A stretch of DNA of 62,181 bases, taken from positions 1 to 62,181 of the forward strand of contig JAFSBX010000031.1 of NCBI GenBank assembly GCA_017437065.1, given 5' to 3'. Below are positions 9,071-16,711 of the stretch, piece by piece. The notes beneath the pieces were generated by a model. It was not told the DNA's origin and did not search any database. It saw nothing but the letters and a program-made list of their open reading frames with translations. The position numbers and the translations under genes are program-made. The DNA comes from Lachnospiraceae bacterium (GTDB lineage: Bacteria > Bacillota > Clostridia > Lachnospirales > Lachnospiraceae). How positions within the stretch are numbered: position 1 is the stretch's first letter; each line of letters opens with the position of its first letter.

Positions 9071-9083
9071 CTTGTGTTATAAT
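9055..9083 (+). promoter_or_regulatory. Sigma-A promoter for rpmJ and the alpha operon
   Basis: TTGTCA at 9055-9060 and TATAAT at 9078-9083 are exactly 17 bases apart. The -35 box overlaps the terminator hairpin. This gives rpmJ-rpsM-rpsK-rpsD-rpoA-rplQ its own promoter in addition to any read-through. Confidence 0.75.
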
Positions 9084-9116
9084 TCAAGACGGTCTTTTTT
9101 GAAAGGAGGTTTAACA

Positions 9117-9230
9117 ATGAAAGTTAGATCATCAGTAAAACCAATTTGCGAAAAATGCAAAATTATTAAAAGAAAAGGAAGAATCAGAGTTATCTGTGAG
9201 AATCCGAAACACAAACAAAGACAGGGATAA
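9117..9230 (+). CDS. rpmJ: 50S ribosomal protein L36
   Basis: bL36 is the smallest ribosomal protein, 37 residues here, binding 23S rRNA near the base of the L7/L12 stalk. The sequence [20 protein letters not shown] shows the zinc ligands C11 and C14, with C27 and H32 later. The ATG at 9117 is behind AAAGGAGGT. A longer in-frame reading from 8982 crosses the promoter and is not real. Confidence 0.96.
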   Translation: MKVRSSVKPICEKCKIIKRKGRIRVICENPKHKQRQG

Positions 9231-9543
9231 TACCGAACTTTAATCTTTAAGTGAGGGTTCTCGTCTCGTAAGTAAATATGAAGCGGCTGATAGTGCAAGT
9301 CACTATTTTTTATATAGATTACGAATAAGAGCCAACAGAGAGATTACTTTTTGGTACCGAATATTCTTCGGAAAAATCGGACTGATCCTGTCCGATTGGG
9401 CTTAATGACCGCCCCAATCAATCAGTAACGGCTACACATAAAGTGTAGCAAAGTAGTGACAAAATGTCATGAACCGGCGCATAAGCGCAAGCGTAATAGC
9501 ACAGCGTAAAACGCGTGTGCAGCAGAAAATGGAGGAAACGTAA
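9231..9543 (+). promoter_or_regulatory. Structured leader before rpsM with seven or more hairpins
   Basis: This 313-base gap has no ORF but a dense series of perfect stems: ATAGTG/CACTAT followed by seven Ts (9290-9312, a weak terminator shape), CCGAA/TTCGG (9357-9371), AATCGGAC/GTCCGATT (9375-9397), GATTGGG/CCCAATC (9394-9419), GCTACAC/GTGTAGC (9431-9449), TGACA/TGTCA (9457-9469), GCGC/GCGC (9477-9488) and a bulged 9-bp stem 9499-9520. The third and fourth share bases 9394-9397 and cannot form together, as in attenuators. In E. coli, S4 represses the alpha operon at the rpsM leader; a similar function here is inference. Confidence 0.65.
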
Positions 9544-9912
9544 ATGGCTCGTATCGCAGGTGTTGATTTACCTAGAGAAAAACGTGTAGAAATCGGTTTA
9601 ACTTATATCTACGGAATCGGTAGAGTAAGTGCAACAAAGATTTTAGCTGAGGCAAATGTTAATCCTGACACTCGTTGTAGAGATTTAACAGATGACGAAG
9701 TAAAGAAAATCAGCGAAGTTATTGATGCAACAATGACTGTAGAAGGTGATTTAAGAAGAGAAATCGCTCTTAACATCAAGAGATTACAGGAAATTGGATG
9801 CTACAGAGGAATCCGTCATAGAAAAGGACTTCCGGTTCGTGGTCAGAAGACCAAAACAAATGCTAGAACTCGTAAGGGTCCAAAACGTACGGTAGCTAAT
9901 AAGAAGAAATAA
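9544..9912 (+). CDS. rpsM: 30S ribosomal protein S13
   Basis: uS13, 122 residues, lies in the head of the small subunit and contacts P-site tRNA and large-subunit bridges. [21 protein letters not shown] opens the protein and [19 protein letters not shown] and a basic tail close it, as usual. GGAGG precedes the ATG. The last codons are repeated just downstream (see repeat at 9884-9964). Confidence 0.98.
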   Translation: MARIAGVDLPREKRVEIGLTYIYGIGRVSATKILAEANVNPDTRCRDLTDDEVKKISEVIDATMTVEGDLRREIALNIKRLQEIGCYRGIRHRKGLPVRGQKTKTNARTRKGPKRTVANKKK

Positions 9913-9964
9913 TTTAGTCTTTGGTACGTTTTCAACGTACAGTAGCAAATAAGAAGAAATAATT
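9884..9964 (+). repeat. Direct repeat of the rpsM 3' end
   Basis: The 31 bases 9884-9914, covering the last nine codons and stop of rpsM, recur at 9934-9964 with only two substitutions, 50 bases further on. The second copy lies in the spacer and even keeps the TAA. This looks like a local tandem duplication that left a vestigial gene end. Confidence 0.85.
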
Positions 9965-9965
9965 A

Positions 9966-10003
9966 ATTCAATGAGAATTGAATGTCGTACACTATGTATA
10001 GTG
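9966..10003 (+). other. Two small hairpins before rpsK
   Basis: ATTCAAT (9966-9972) pairs with ATTGAAT (9977-9983), and CACTAT (9990-9995) pairs with ATAGTG (9998-10003). They fill the spacer between the duplicated rpsM end and rpsK. No U-run follows either stem. Confidence 0.45.
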
Positions 10004-10030
10004 AATTTTGAGAAAGTAGGTTAGTTTAAA

Positions 10031-10426
10031 ATGGCTAAAAAAGTTGCGAAAAAAGTAACAAAAAAGCGTGTAAAGAAAAACGTTGAACGCGGACAGGCAC
10101 ATATTCAGGCATCTTTTAACAATACAATTGTTACATTAACAGATACTGAAGGTAATGCTCTTAGCTGGGCAAGTGCCGGTGGTCTTGGTTTTAGAGGTTC
10201 AAAGAAATCTACTCCATATGCAGCACAGATGGCTGCTGAAACAGCTACAAAGGCTGCTTTAATTCATGGTTTAAAATCAGTAGATGTTATGGTAAAAGGT
10301 CCTGGTTCAGGACGTGAAGCAGCAATCCGTGCACTTCAGGCTTGCGGACTTGAAGTTACATCTATCAAAGACGTAACTCCGGTACCACACAACGGATGCC
10401 GCCCACCAAAACGTCGTCGTGTTTAG
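10031..10426 (+). CDS. rpsK: 30S ribosomal protein S11
   Basis: uS11, 131 residues, sits on the platform near the Shine-Dalgarno helix. A lysine-rich N-terminus precedes [18 protein letters not shown], and the end carries the conserved [15 protein letters not shown]. The upstream site is a weak AGTAGG, unlike the strong AGGAGG sites of its neighbours. Confidence 0.98.
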   Translation: MAKKVAKKVTKKRVKKNVERGQAHIQASFNNTIVTLTDTEGNALSWASAGGLGFRGSKKSTPYAAQMAAETATKAALIHGLKSVDVMVKGPGSGREAAIRALQACGLEVTSIKDVTPVPHNGCRPPKRRRV

Positions 10427-10505
10427 TCGTAAATAAGCAAAACGAAAACCCATTTGGACGAAGGCGCAATCCTTCATATTGTCGGTTTGCGTTGTAAACA
10501 ATAGC

Positions 10506-10536
10506 AGGAGAGCAACTCTCCTTTAAAAGAAAGGAG
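10506..10536 (+). promoter_or_regulatory. Two mutually exclusive hairpins at the rpsD ribosome binding site
   Basis: AGGAGAG (10506-10512) pairs perfectly with CTCTCCT (10516-10522). Alternatively CTCCTTT (10518-10524) pairs perfectly over seven bases with AAAGGAG (10530-10536), which is the ribosome binding site of rpsD. The two stems share 10518-10522 and exclude each other, so the first leaves the site open and the second hides it. Further pairing (GAAGG/CCTTC at 10460-10475) lies upstream. S4, the product of rpsD, is a known autogenous repressor in other bacteria, so it is the natural candidate ligand. Confidence 0.7.
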
Positions 10537-10542
10537 CCAACA

Positions 10543-11136
10543 ATGGCAGTTAATAGAGTACCCGTACTTAAAAGATGTAGAACACTTGGTTTAGAACCAT
10601 CTTATTTAGGATATGACAAAAAATCCAATAGAACAAATGCAAGAGCAGGTAAAAAAGTAAGTGAATATGGTCTTCAGTTAAGAGAAAAACAGAAAGCTAA
10701 ATTCATTTATGGTGTTCTTGAAAAACCTTTCAGAAACTACTATGAAAGAGCTGACAGAATGAAAGGCCAGACAGGTGAAAACCTTATGGTTATTCTTGAA
10801 AGAAGACTTGACAGCGTAGTTTTCAGAATGGGATTCGCTAGAACAAGAAGAGAAGCAAGACAGATCGTTGGACACAAACACGTTTTAGTAAACGGTAAAT
10901 GTGTAAATATTCCGTCTTACTTAATCAAAGCTGGTGACGTAATCGAAATCAGAGAAAAATCCAAAGGATTACAGAGATATAAAGATATCCTCGAAGTAAC
11001 AGCCGGAAGATTATATCCGGAATGGATGGACGTAGAGAAAGAAGCATTCAAAGGAACAGTTAAAAATCTTCCTACAAGAGAAATGATTGATGTTCCGGTT
11101 GACGAAATGCTTATTGTCGAATTATATAGTAAGTAA
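10543..11136 (+). CDS. rpsD: 30S ribosomal protein S4
   Basis: uS4, 197 residues, initiates 16S rRNA assembly and in E. coli and B. subtilis represses its own synthesis. The N-terminal region starts [19 protein letters not shown], followed by the S4 RNA-binding domain [20 protein letters not shown] near residues 90-110. Placement within the alpha operon differs from B. subtilis, where rpsD stands alone. The 116-base spacer upstream can form alternative structures at the ribosome binding site. Confidence 0.98.
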   Translation: MAVNRVPVLKRCRTLGLEPSYLGYDKKSNRTNARAGKKVSEYGLQLREKQKAKFIYGVLEKPFRNYYERADRMKGQTGENLMVILERRLDSVVFRMGFARTRREARQIVGHKHVLVNGKCVNIPSYLIKAGDVIEIREKSKGLQRYKDILEVTAGRLYPEWMDVEKEAFKGTVKNLPTREMIDVPVDEMLIVELYSK

Positions 11137-11214
11137 TAGGAATCGAGCGGAGAGTCTCCGCTCATTTTCCACCTACATTACCAAATTAAAAGTTCGTAAA
11201 GGAGGGTATTTGCA

Positions 11215-12174
11215 GTGTTTGATTTTGAAAGACCAAATATTACGGTTGAAGAAATTTCGGAAGACGGAAAAGTGGGCAAATTCGTAGTAGAACCTTTAGA
11301 AAGAGGATATGGTATTACATTAGGTAATTCCTTAAGAAGAATTATGCTTTCTTCTCTTCCGGGAGCTGCTGTAAGTCAGGTGAAAATTGAAGGTGTTCTT
11401 CATGAGTTCAGTTCTATTCCGGGCGTAAAGGAAGATGTTACTGAAATTATTATGAACATTAAGAGTTTGGCTATTAAAAATAATAGTGATACAAATGAAC
11501 CGAAGACTGCATATATTGAGTTTGAAGGTGAAGGTGTAGTACGTGCTTCCGATATCCAGGCAGATCAGGACATCGAGATTCTTAACCCTGATTTAGTAAT
11601 CGCTACTTTGAGCGGTGGTAAAGACAGTAAATTATACATGGAACTTACCATTACAAAAGGTAGAGGTTATGTAAGCGCTGATAAAAACAAACATGAAGAT
11701 TTACCAATTGGTGTAATCGCAGTTGATTCCATCTACACACCTGTAGAAAGAGTTAACGTTACTGTACAAAATACTCGTGTTGGTCAGATTACAGACTATG
11801 ATAAACTTACACTTGACGTGCGTACGAATGGAACATTAGTTCCGGACGAAGCAGTAAGTTTAGCTGCAAAGGTACTTAGCGAACATTTAGGTCTTTTCAT
11901 CGACTTATCCGAAAATGCTAAAACTGCAGAAGTTATGGTAGAAAAAGAGGATGACGAGAAAGAAAAAGTATTGGAAATGAGCATTGATGAGTTAGAACTG
12001 TCAGTTCGTTCCTATAACTGCTTAAAACGTGCCGGTATCAACACAGTAGAAGAATTAACAAATAAAACTTCAGAAGATATGATGAAAGTTCGTAACCTCG
12101 GACGTAAGTCTTTAGAAGAAGTTTTAGCAAAATTGAAAGAATTAGGCTTACAGCTTAATCCATCAGAAGAGTAA
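11215..12174 (+). CDS. rpoA: DNA-directed RNA polymerase subunit alpha
   Basis: Alpha dimerises to nucleate RNA polymerase assembly. The GTG at 11215 behind AAGGAGGG gives 319 residues. The N-terminal domain (about 1-225) includes [20 protein letters not shown] and [12 protein letters not shown], followed by an acidic linker. The C-terminal domain from about 255 ([20 protein letters not shown]) binds UP elements and activators. It lies between rpsD and rplQ as usual. Confidence 0.99.
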   Translation: MFDFERPNITVEEISEDGKVGKFVVEPLERGYGITLGNSLRRIMLSSLPGAAVSQVKIEGVLHEFSSIPGVKEDVTEIIMNIKSLAIKNNSDTNEPKTAYIEFEGEGVVRASDIQADQDIEILNPDLVIATLSGGKDSKLYMELTITKGRGYVSADKNKHEDLPIGVIAVDSIYTPVERVNVTVQNTRVGQITDYDKLTLDVRTNGTLVPDEAVSLAAKVLSEHLGLFIDLSENAKTAEVMVEKEDDEKEKVLEMSIDELELSVRSYNCLKRAGINTVEELTNKTSEDMMKVRNLGRKSLEEVLAKLKELGLQLNPSEE

Positions 12175-12175
12175 A

Positions 12176-12256
12176 GCAGGAAAAGTTATTCTAAGGCATG
12201 AAAGAACCCTGCCTAAGAACAACTACAGTTTCCTGCAGAAGAATGCTTTAGCATTC
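12176..12256 (+). ncRNA. Second copy of the spacer hairpin family, between rpoA and rplQ
   Basis: The outer arms GCAGGAAA (12176-12183) and TTTCCTGC (12229-12236) enclose a 15-base inner stem, 12184-12198 with 12210-12224. The inner stem contains the same TTCTAAGGC/GCCTAAGAA core and the same A-A mismatch as the element at 2809-2870, while the flanking and outer arms differ but still pair. A smaller hairpin GAATGC/GCATTC (12241-12256) follows, as in the first copy. About 140 further bases lead to rplQ with no ORF; there a TACC-TTTC-GGTA hairpin is visible. Confidence 0.65.
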
Positions 12257-12396
12257 CTCGAAATTGTTATGATGCATGTCTAATAAGTCTAAAATGCGTA
12301 GGCGTGTTACTCATATAATGGAAACTATTAATACCTTTCGGTAAGTAAGTCCAAAGAGCGTGGCCGGAGGGAAGCCCATTAAAAGGAGATAGAAAA

Positions 12397-12933
12397 ATGG
12401 CAAAATACAGAAAACTTGGAAGAACATCTTCCCAGAGAAAAGCATTACTTAGAAACCAGGTAACAGCACTTTTAAACAACGGTAAAATCGTTACTACAGA
12501 AGCAAAAGCTAAAGAAGTTAAAAAAATCGCTGAAGGTCTTATCGCTTTAGCAGTAAAAGAAAAAGATAACTTTGAAATGGTAAAAGTTACTGCAAAAGTT
12601 GCTCGTAAAGATGCAGACGGTAAGAGAGTAAAAGAAGTTGTTGATGGTAAAAAGAAAACTGTTTATGATGAAGTAGAAAAGGAAATCAAAAAAGATATGC
12701 CTTCCAGACTTCATGCAAGAAGACAGATGCTTAAAGTTTTATATACAGTAACAGAAGTTCCTACTACTAACGCTGGTAAGAAGAGAGGAACAAAAGAAGT
12801 TGATTTAGTAGCTAAATTATTCGATGAATACGGCGCTAAATATGCTGATCGTAAGGGCGGTTACACAAGAATCGTTAAAATCGGACAGCGTAAAGGTGAC
12901 GGTGCTTTAGAAGTACTTCTTGAGTTAGTATAA
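12397..12933 (+). CDS. rplQ: 50S ribosomal protein L17, extended form
   Basis: bL17 lies near the peptide tunnel exit. MAKYRKLGRTSSQRKALLRNQV is the normal start. At 178 residues it is about 50 longer than the E. coli-type protein. The extra part, about residues 68-125, is lysine- and glutamate-rich (GKRVKEVVDGKKKTVYDEVE), and the typical ending GGYTRIVKIGQRKGDGA follows. Similar long forms exist in Clostridia, so this is an insertion rather than an error. A strong terminator follows. Confidence 0.95.
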   Translation: MAKYRKLGRTSSQRKALLRNQVTALLNNGKIVTTEAKAKEVKKIAEGLIALAVKEKDNFEMVKVTAKVARKDADGKRVKEVVDGKKKTVYDEVEKEIKKDMPSRLHARRQMLKVLYTVTEVPTTNAGKKRGTKEVDLVAKLFDEYGAKYADRKGGYTRIVKIGQRKGDGALEVLLELV

Positions 12934-12946
12934 TGATAATAAAAGC

Positions 12947-12982
12947 AAGCGGTGAGTGAAATATAACTCGCCGCTTTTTTTT
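12947..12982 (+). terminator. Terminator after rplQ
   Basis: AAGCGGTGAGT (12947-12957) pairs with ACTCGCCGCTT (12966-12976) in an 11-bp stem with one G-U, followed by a run of eight Ts. It ends the alpha operon and, less strongly, could act on the converging M15 peptidase gene. Confidence 0.88.
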
Positions 12983-12989
12983 GAATTGT

Positions 12990-13838
12990 TTATTTTGCTT
13001 TCTGGAAATGCTGGTAATCTTTACATGAATTCCAGTCGCCACCCCAAGTAAAGCCATGTTCTTTAAATAGTTTATAACACAAATCATTTTCATCAATTTT
13101 ATAAGGAAAGTCTGAGGAGCGGTCTGTATACGCTTCACTGCCTTTCGGGGAAATATAGGTACTGCCATCTGATTGAAATACAACATAGGGGTTGTAAAAT
13201 GGGTTGATATCAATAGCAAGTCCATAGGCATGTTTTGATAATTTTGTGGTTCCGTCAACAACACGGTAGTTAAAACAGGATGTATTATTATCCTCCATGG
13301 AAGCAGTATCGTTACCATCATATTCATCAATTAAGCGTACTTTTTCAATTTTATATTCTGCCAAATACAATTCATAAAATATTTCCAGTAAATCCTGTGC
13401 AATTGCTTCATTGCAGATTAATTCACCTTCTACTGCTTCACTGTCAAAATTATAATGAAGAATATGCACGTATCGTAAATCATCCAAGGATATATTTTCG
13501 TTTTCAACATAGGAGATTCCTGTTATTTTGTTAATCAATTCATCAGACAAAGGTTCATAATAAAAAGAGAGTGTAACATCAACTGTTTCTTCGTTTGTAG
13601 AAGCTGTGTCGGTTACAGTATTAGACTCTGCCGTAGGAGAAGTTGTAGTTGCCTCTTGCTCATTAGAAGTTTCCGGTTGTAATTCAGTAGAAAGTTCGGT
13701 TGATTCAGCAGAGTGAGTTGCTTTGTCGCGTGCCGCATACTCTGTCAGTGTTTCGGATTTATTTAAAACTTTAGATATGACAGAGGCTATAATGATAATA
13801 CCAATTAAAATTAAAACAGGCTTTAAAAATTGTTTCAT
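12990..13838 (-). CDS. Membrane-anchored M15-family peptidase (VanY/D-Ala-D-Ala carboxypeptidase-like)
   Basis: This 282-residue protein probably trims cell wall peptides outside the membrane. Residues 5-25 are one hydrophobic anchor. Residues 30-90 are a low-complexity Thr/Ser/Glu linker, and the C-terminal domain carries the M15 zinc signature SKHAYGLAID (H203, D210) and DYQHF (H277). The domain resembles the M15_4/M15C group, which includes L-alanyl-D-glutamate peptidases as well as VanY, so the exact bond is uncertain. It stands alone on the minus strand, converging on rplQ. The start MKQFLKPVLIL has a plausible AAAGG site upstream. Confidence 0.85.
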   Translation of the reverse strand: MKQFLKPVLILIGIIIIASVISKVLNKSETLTEYAARDKATHSAESTELSTELQPETSNEQEATTTSPTAESNTVTDTASTNEETVDVTLSFYYEPLSDELINKITGISYVENENISLDDLRYVHILHYNFDSEAVEGELICNEAIAQDLLEIFYELYLAEYKIEKVRLIDEYDGNDTASMEDNNTSCFNYRVVDGTTKLSKHAYGLAIDINPFYNPYVVFQSDGSTYISPKGSEAYTDRSSDFPYKIDENDLCYKLFKEHGFTWGGDWNSCKDYQHFQKAK

Positions 13839-13959
13839 AGTATACCAACCTTTTAAATTAATATTTTTAATGCTTTTGTCATTATAACATAGGTAGTTTT
13901 TGATATAAAATACTTAATTTAAAATGAAAACTATGGAAGTTTAAATAAATAACAACACC

Positions 13960-13988
13960 TTGTAATTAGCAGGATAATTTAGTACAAT
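13960..13988 (+). promoter_or_regulatory. Promoter for the ecfA1-ecfA2-ecfT-truA operon
   Basis: TTGTAA (13960-13965) and TACAAT (13983-13988) are 17 bases apart. A small hairpin AGTTTC/GAAACT (14019-14037) lies in the leader before the ATG at 14061. No riboswitch that I recognise is present. Confidence 0.55.
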
Positions 13989-14060
13989 TAAGTCCGTAAA
14001 TGGTCAGATAGACAGCATAGTTTCTGAGAGGGAAACTGACAGATAGAAACGAGGTCATAA

Positions 14061-14921
14061 ATGGGAATCATTAGTGCCAGTAAAGTGATATTTGAATATA
14101 TAAGACGGGATGAAGAAGGAAATGTAGAAGGGGTTACCCGTGCGGTAGACAATGTGGATTTGGATGTAAAAGAGGGGCAGTTTATTGCCATACTTGGACA
14201 TAACGGTTCAGGAAAATCCACGCTTGCAAAACATATCAATGCAATTCTTGTTCCAACAGAAGGAACCATTTGGGTCAACGGAAAAGATACAAAGGATATG
14301 GATAAAATCTGGGATATCCGTCAGGAAGCAGGTATGGTATTCCAAAATCCTGACAATCAGATTATTGGTCAGATTGTGGAAGAGGACGTAGGATTCGGAC
14401 CTGAGAATATGGGAGTTCCAACAAAAGAAATTTGGGAAAGAGTCGAAGAAAGTCTGAAAGCGGTAGGAATGTATGAATTTCGCAAGCATTCTCCGAATAA
14501 GTTGTCAGGTGGACAGAAGCAGAGAGTTTCCATTGCAGGTGTGATTGCCATGCATCCCAAATGTATTATTTTAGATGAGCCTACGGCAATGCTTGACCCA
14601 AACGGACGAAAAGAAGTTATTAGAGCCATTCGTGCATTAAATGATGTAGAAGGTATTACCGTTGTGTTGATTACGCACTATATGGAAGAAATTATTCATG
14701 CAGATAAGGTATTTGTTATGGACAAAGGTCATGTGGAGCTGGAAGGAACTCCGCGGGAAATCTTTTCACAGGTGGAGAAACTGAAATCTTTGCGTCTGGA
14801 TGTGCCACAGGTAACTTTGCTTGCACATGAATTACGGCAGGGTGGATTGGATATTCCGGAAGGAATTCTAACAACAAAAGAGCTGATAGAAGCATTAAAA
14901 GAGGTAAAACAGCCAAGCTAA
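14061..14921 (+). CDS. ecfA1: ECF transporter ATPase EcfA1
   Basis: This is one of two ATPases of the energy-coupling factor module that powers vitamin uptake by exchangeable S-components. The 286-residue protein has Walker A GHNGSGKST at 46-54, a Q-loop QNPDNQIIG typical of EcfA, signature LSGGQKQR near 148 and Walker B CIILDEPT near 171. The companion ATPase and the membrane coupling protein follow immediately. No S-component is linked here, so the module probably serves several, as in other group II ECF systems. Confidence 0.95.
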   Translation: MGIISASKVIFEYIRRDEEGNVEGVTRAVDNVDLDVKEGQFIAILGHNGSGKSTLAKHINAILVPTEGTIWVNGKDTKDMDKIWDIRQEAGMVFQNPDNQIIGQIVEEDVGFGPENMGVPTKEIWERVEESLKAVGMYEFRKHSPNKLSGGQKQRVSIAGVIAMHPKCIILDEPTAMLDPNGRKEVIRAIRALNDVEGITVVLITHYMEEIIHADKVFVMDKGHVELEGTPREIFSQVEKLKSLRLDVPQVTLLAHELRQGGLDIPEGILTTKELIEALKEVKQPS

Positions 14922-14984
14922 CTAAGACGTACAAAATGTTTGTGGCTTAAATCGGCATGTTACAGGAAAGGTATGGTTATTTAG

Positions 14985-15836
14985 ATGTCAATTATTTTGA
15001 ACCATGTAAATCATATATATGACGGGGATACAGAGATGCCCGTAAAAGCACTGGATGATGTTTCCCTGACCATAAATGACGGTGAATTCATTGGTCTGAT
15101 TGGACATACCGGTTCGGGGAAATCTACGCTTGTACAGCATTTAAATGGTCTGATGAAACCTACAAGTGGCGGAGTTTATTATAATGGTGCAGACATTCAT
15201 GAAGCCGGTTATAATCTGAAAGAATTACGTAGTAAAGTTGGATTAGTATTTCAGTATCCGGAGCATCAGCTTTTTGAAGTAGATGTTTTTTCGGATGTAT
15301 GTTTTGGACCAAAGAATTTAGGATTGTCTAAAAAGGAAGCAGAGTTTCGTGCATTTGAAGCGTTACGTCTTGTAGGATTTCCGGAAGAGTATTTTTATCA
15401 GTCTCCGTTTGAATTATCCGGTGGTCAGAAAAGAAGAGTAGCGATTGCAGGTGTGCTTGCCATGAAGCCGGAGGTGCTTATTTTGGATGAACCTACAGCA
15501 GGACTGGATCCGAAAGGGCGGGATGAAATTCTGGATCAGATAAAAAAACTGAGAGAAGAAACGAATATGACAGTAGTTTTGGTATCGCACAGTATGGAAG
15601 ATGTAGCGAAATATGTAGGACGAATTATTGTTATGAATCGTGGAAAAGTTATGTTTGACGATACGCCAAAGGAAGTTTTCAGGCATTATAAAGAATTGGA
15701 AACGGTAGGATTGGCAGCGCCTCAGGTAACTTATATTATGCATGCCTTAAAGGAAAACGGATTTTCGGTAAATTCGGATGCAACTACGATAACAGAAGCC
15801 AAGGAAGAGATTTTGAGGCTGTTTAAAAAGAAATAA
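14985..15836 (+). CDS. ecfA2: ECF transporter ATPase EcfA2
   Basis: The second ATPase of the ECF module has 283 residues, with Walker A GHTGSGKST at 40-48, Q-loop QYPEHQLFE, signature LSGGQKRRVAIAG and Walker B LILDEPT. QYPEHQLF is the usual EcfA2 Q-loop form. It pairs with EcfA1 as a heterodimer and docks on EcfT. The gap to ecfA1 is 63 bases; ecfT follows after seven. Confidence 0.95.
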   Translation: MSIILNHVNHIYDGDTEMPVKALDDVSLTINDGEFIGLIGHTGSGKSTLVQHLNGLMKPTSGGVYYNGADIHEAGYNLKELRSKVGLVFQYPEHQLFEVDVFSDVCFGPKNLGLSKKEAEFRAFEALRLVGFPEEYFYQSPFELSGGQKRRVAIAGVLAMKPEVLILDEPTAGLDPKGRDEILDQIKKLREETNMTVVLVSHSMEDVAKYVGRIIVMNRGKVMFDDTPKEVFRHYKELETVGLAAPQVTYIMHALKENGFSVNSDATTITEAKEEILRLFKKK

Positions 15837-15843
15837 GGAGCAG

Positions 15844-16677
15844 ATGTTACAGATGCTTAGAGATATTACAATAGGACAATATTATCAATCCGATTCGGTT
15901 ATCCACAAACTTGACCCGAGAGTAAAACTGATAACCACACTTGTATTTATTGTTTCACTTTTCGTGGTGGATAATTTCATCGGTTATGTCATTGCGGCAC
16001 TTTTTCTTGCAATCGTTATCAAGATTTCAAAAGTACCTTTTAAATTTATGGTAAAAGGTATGAAATCCATTATGGTGCTGTTGATGATTACAGTTATATT
16101 TAATCTGTTTTTGACACCCGGTGAAGCACTTTTTACGGTATGGAAACTTACGATTACAAAAGAAGGAGTGAGGACTGCGGTATTCATGGCAATCAGGCTG
16201 ACATTTTTAATTATTGGTTCTTCTGTCATGACACTGACTACCACCCCGAATAATTTAACGGATGGATTGGAGAAAATGCTTAAACCATTGAAGGTAATTC
16301 ATGTGCCGGTGCATGAAGTGGCAATGATGATGGCAATTGCACTTCGGTTTATTCCGATTCTTTTGGAAGAAACAGATAAGATTATGAAGGCACAGATTGC
16401 AAGAGGTGCAGATTTTGAAAGTGGTAATCTGATAAAAAAAGCAAAGAGTCTGGTTCCGTTGTTAGTACCGTTATTTATTTCGGCATTTCGTCGGGCAAAT
16501 GACCTGGCAATGGCGATGGAAGCAAGATGTTACCGTGGCGGGGACAAACGTACAAAAATGAAACCGATTCAATATAAAAAGCGTGATGCCCTGGCATATA
16601 CAATTACGGCAGTTTATCTTGCAGTATGCATCATAGCAGGTAATATTCTTCCCGAAATTCTGGGATTGGGAATCTAA
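15844..16677 (+). CDS. ecfT: ECF transporter membrane component EcfT
   Basis: EcfT couples the ATPases to the vitamin-binding S-components. The protein has about 277 residues with hydrophobic segments spread along its length. It shows the two family coupling motifs, IARGADFESG near 183 and the AMEARCYRGG-type motif near 227 with the Ala-Arg-Gly/Ala-Arg-Cys cores that contact the ATPases. A start at 15853 is possible, because GGAG lies only three bases from the first ATG. Confidence 0.95.
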   Translation: MLQMLRDITIGQYYQSDSVIHKLDPRVKLITTLVFIVSLFVVDNFIGYVIAALFLAIVIKISKVPFKFMVKGMKSIMVLLMITVIFNLFLTPGEALFTVWKLTITKEGVRTAVFMAIRLTFLIIGSSVMTLTTTPNNLTDGLEKMLKPLKVIHVPVHEVAMMMAIALRFIPILLEETDKIMKAQIARGADFESGNLIKKAKSLVPLLVPLFISAFRRANDLAMAMEARCYRGGDKRTKMKPIQYKKRDALAYTITAVYLAVCIIAGNILPEILGLGI

Positions 16678-16711
16678 AGTTGCGATAAGAAATAAATGGC
16701 AGGGAGAAGGA

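Noticed and set aside
8982-9116. N-terminal extension of rpmJ
   Set aside because: It would be translated across a terminator and a promoter, and L36 is always about 37 residues with the start at MKVRSSVKP.
12875-13330. Minus-strand ORF overlapping rplQ and the M15 peptidase
   Set aside because: It crosses the terminator and is out of frame with the well-supported peptidase gene.
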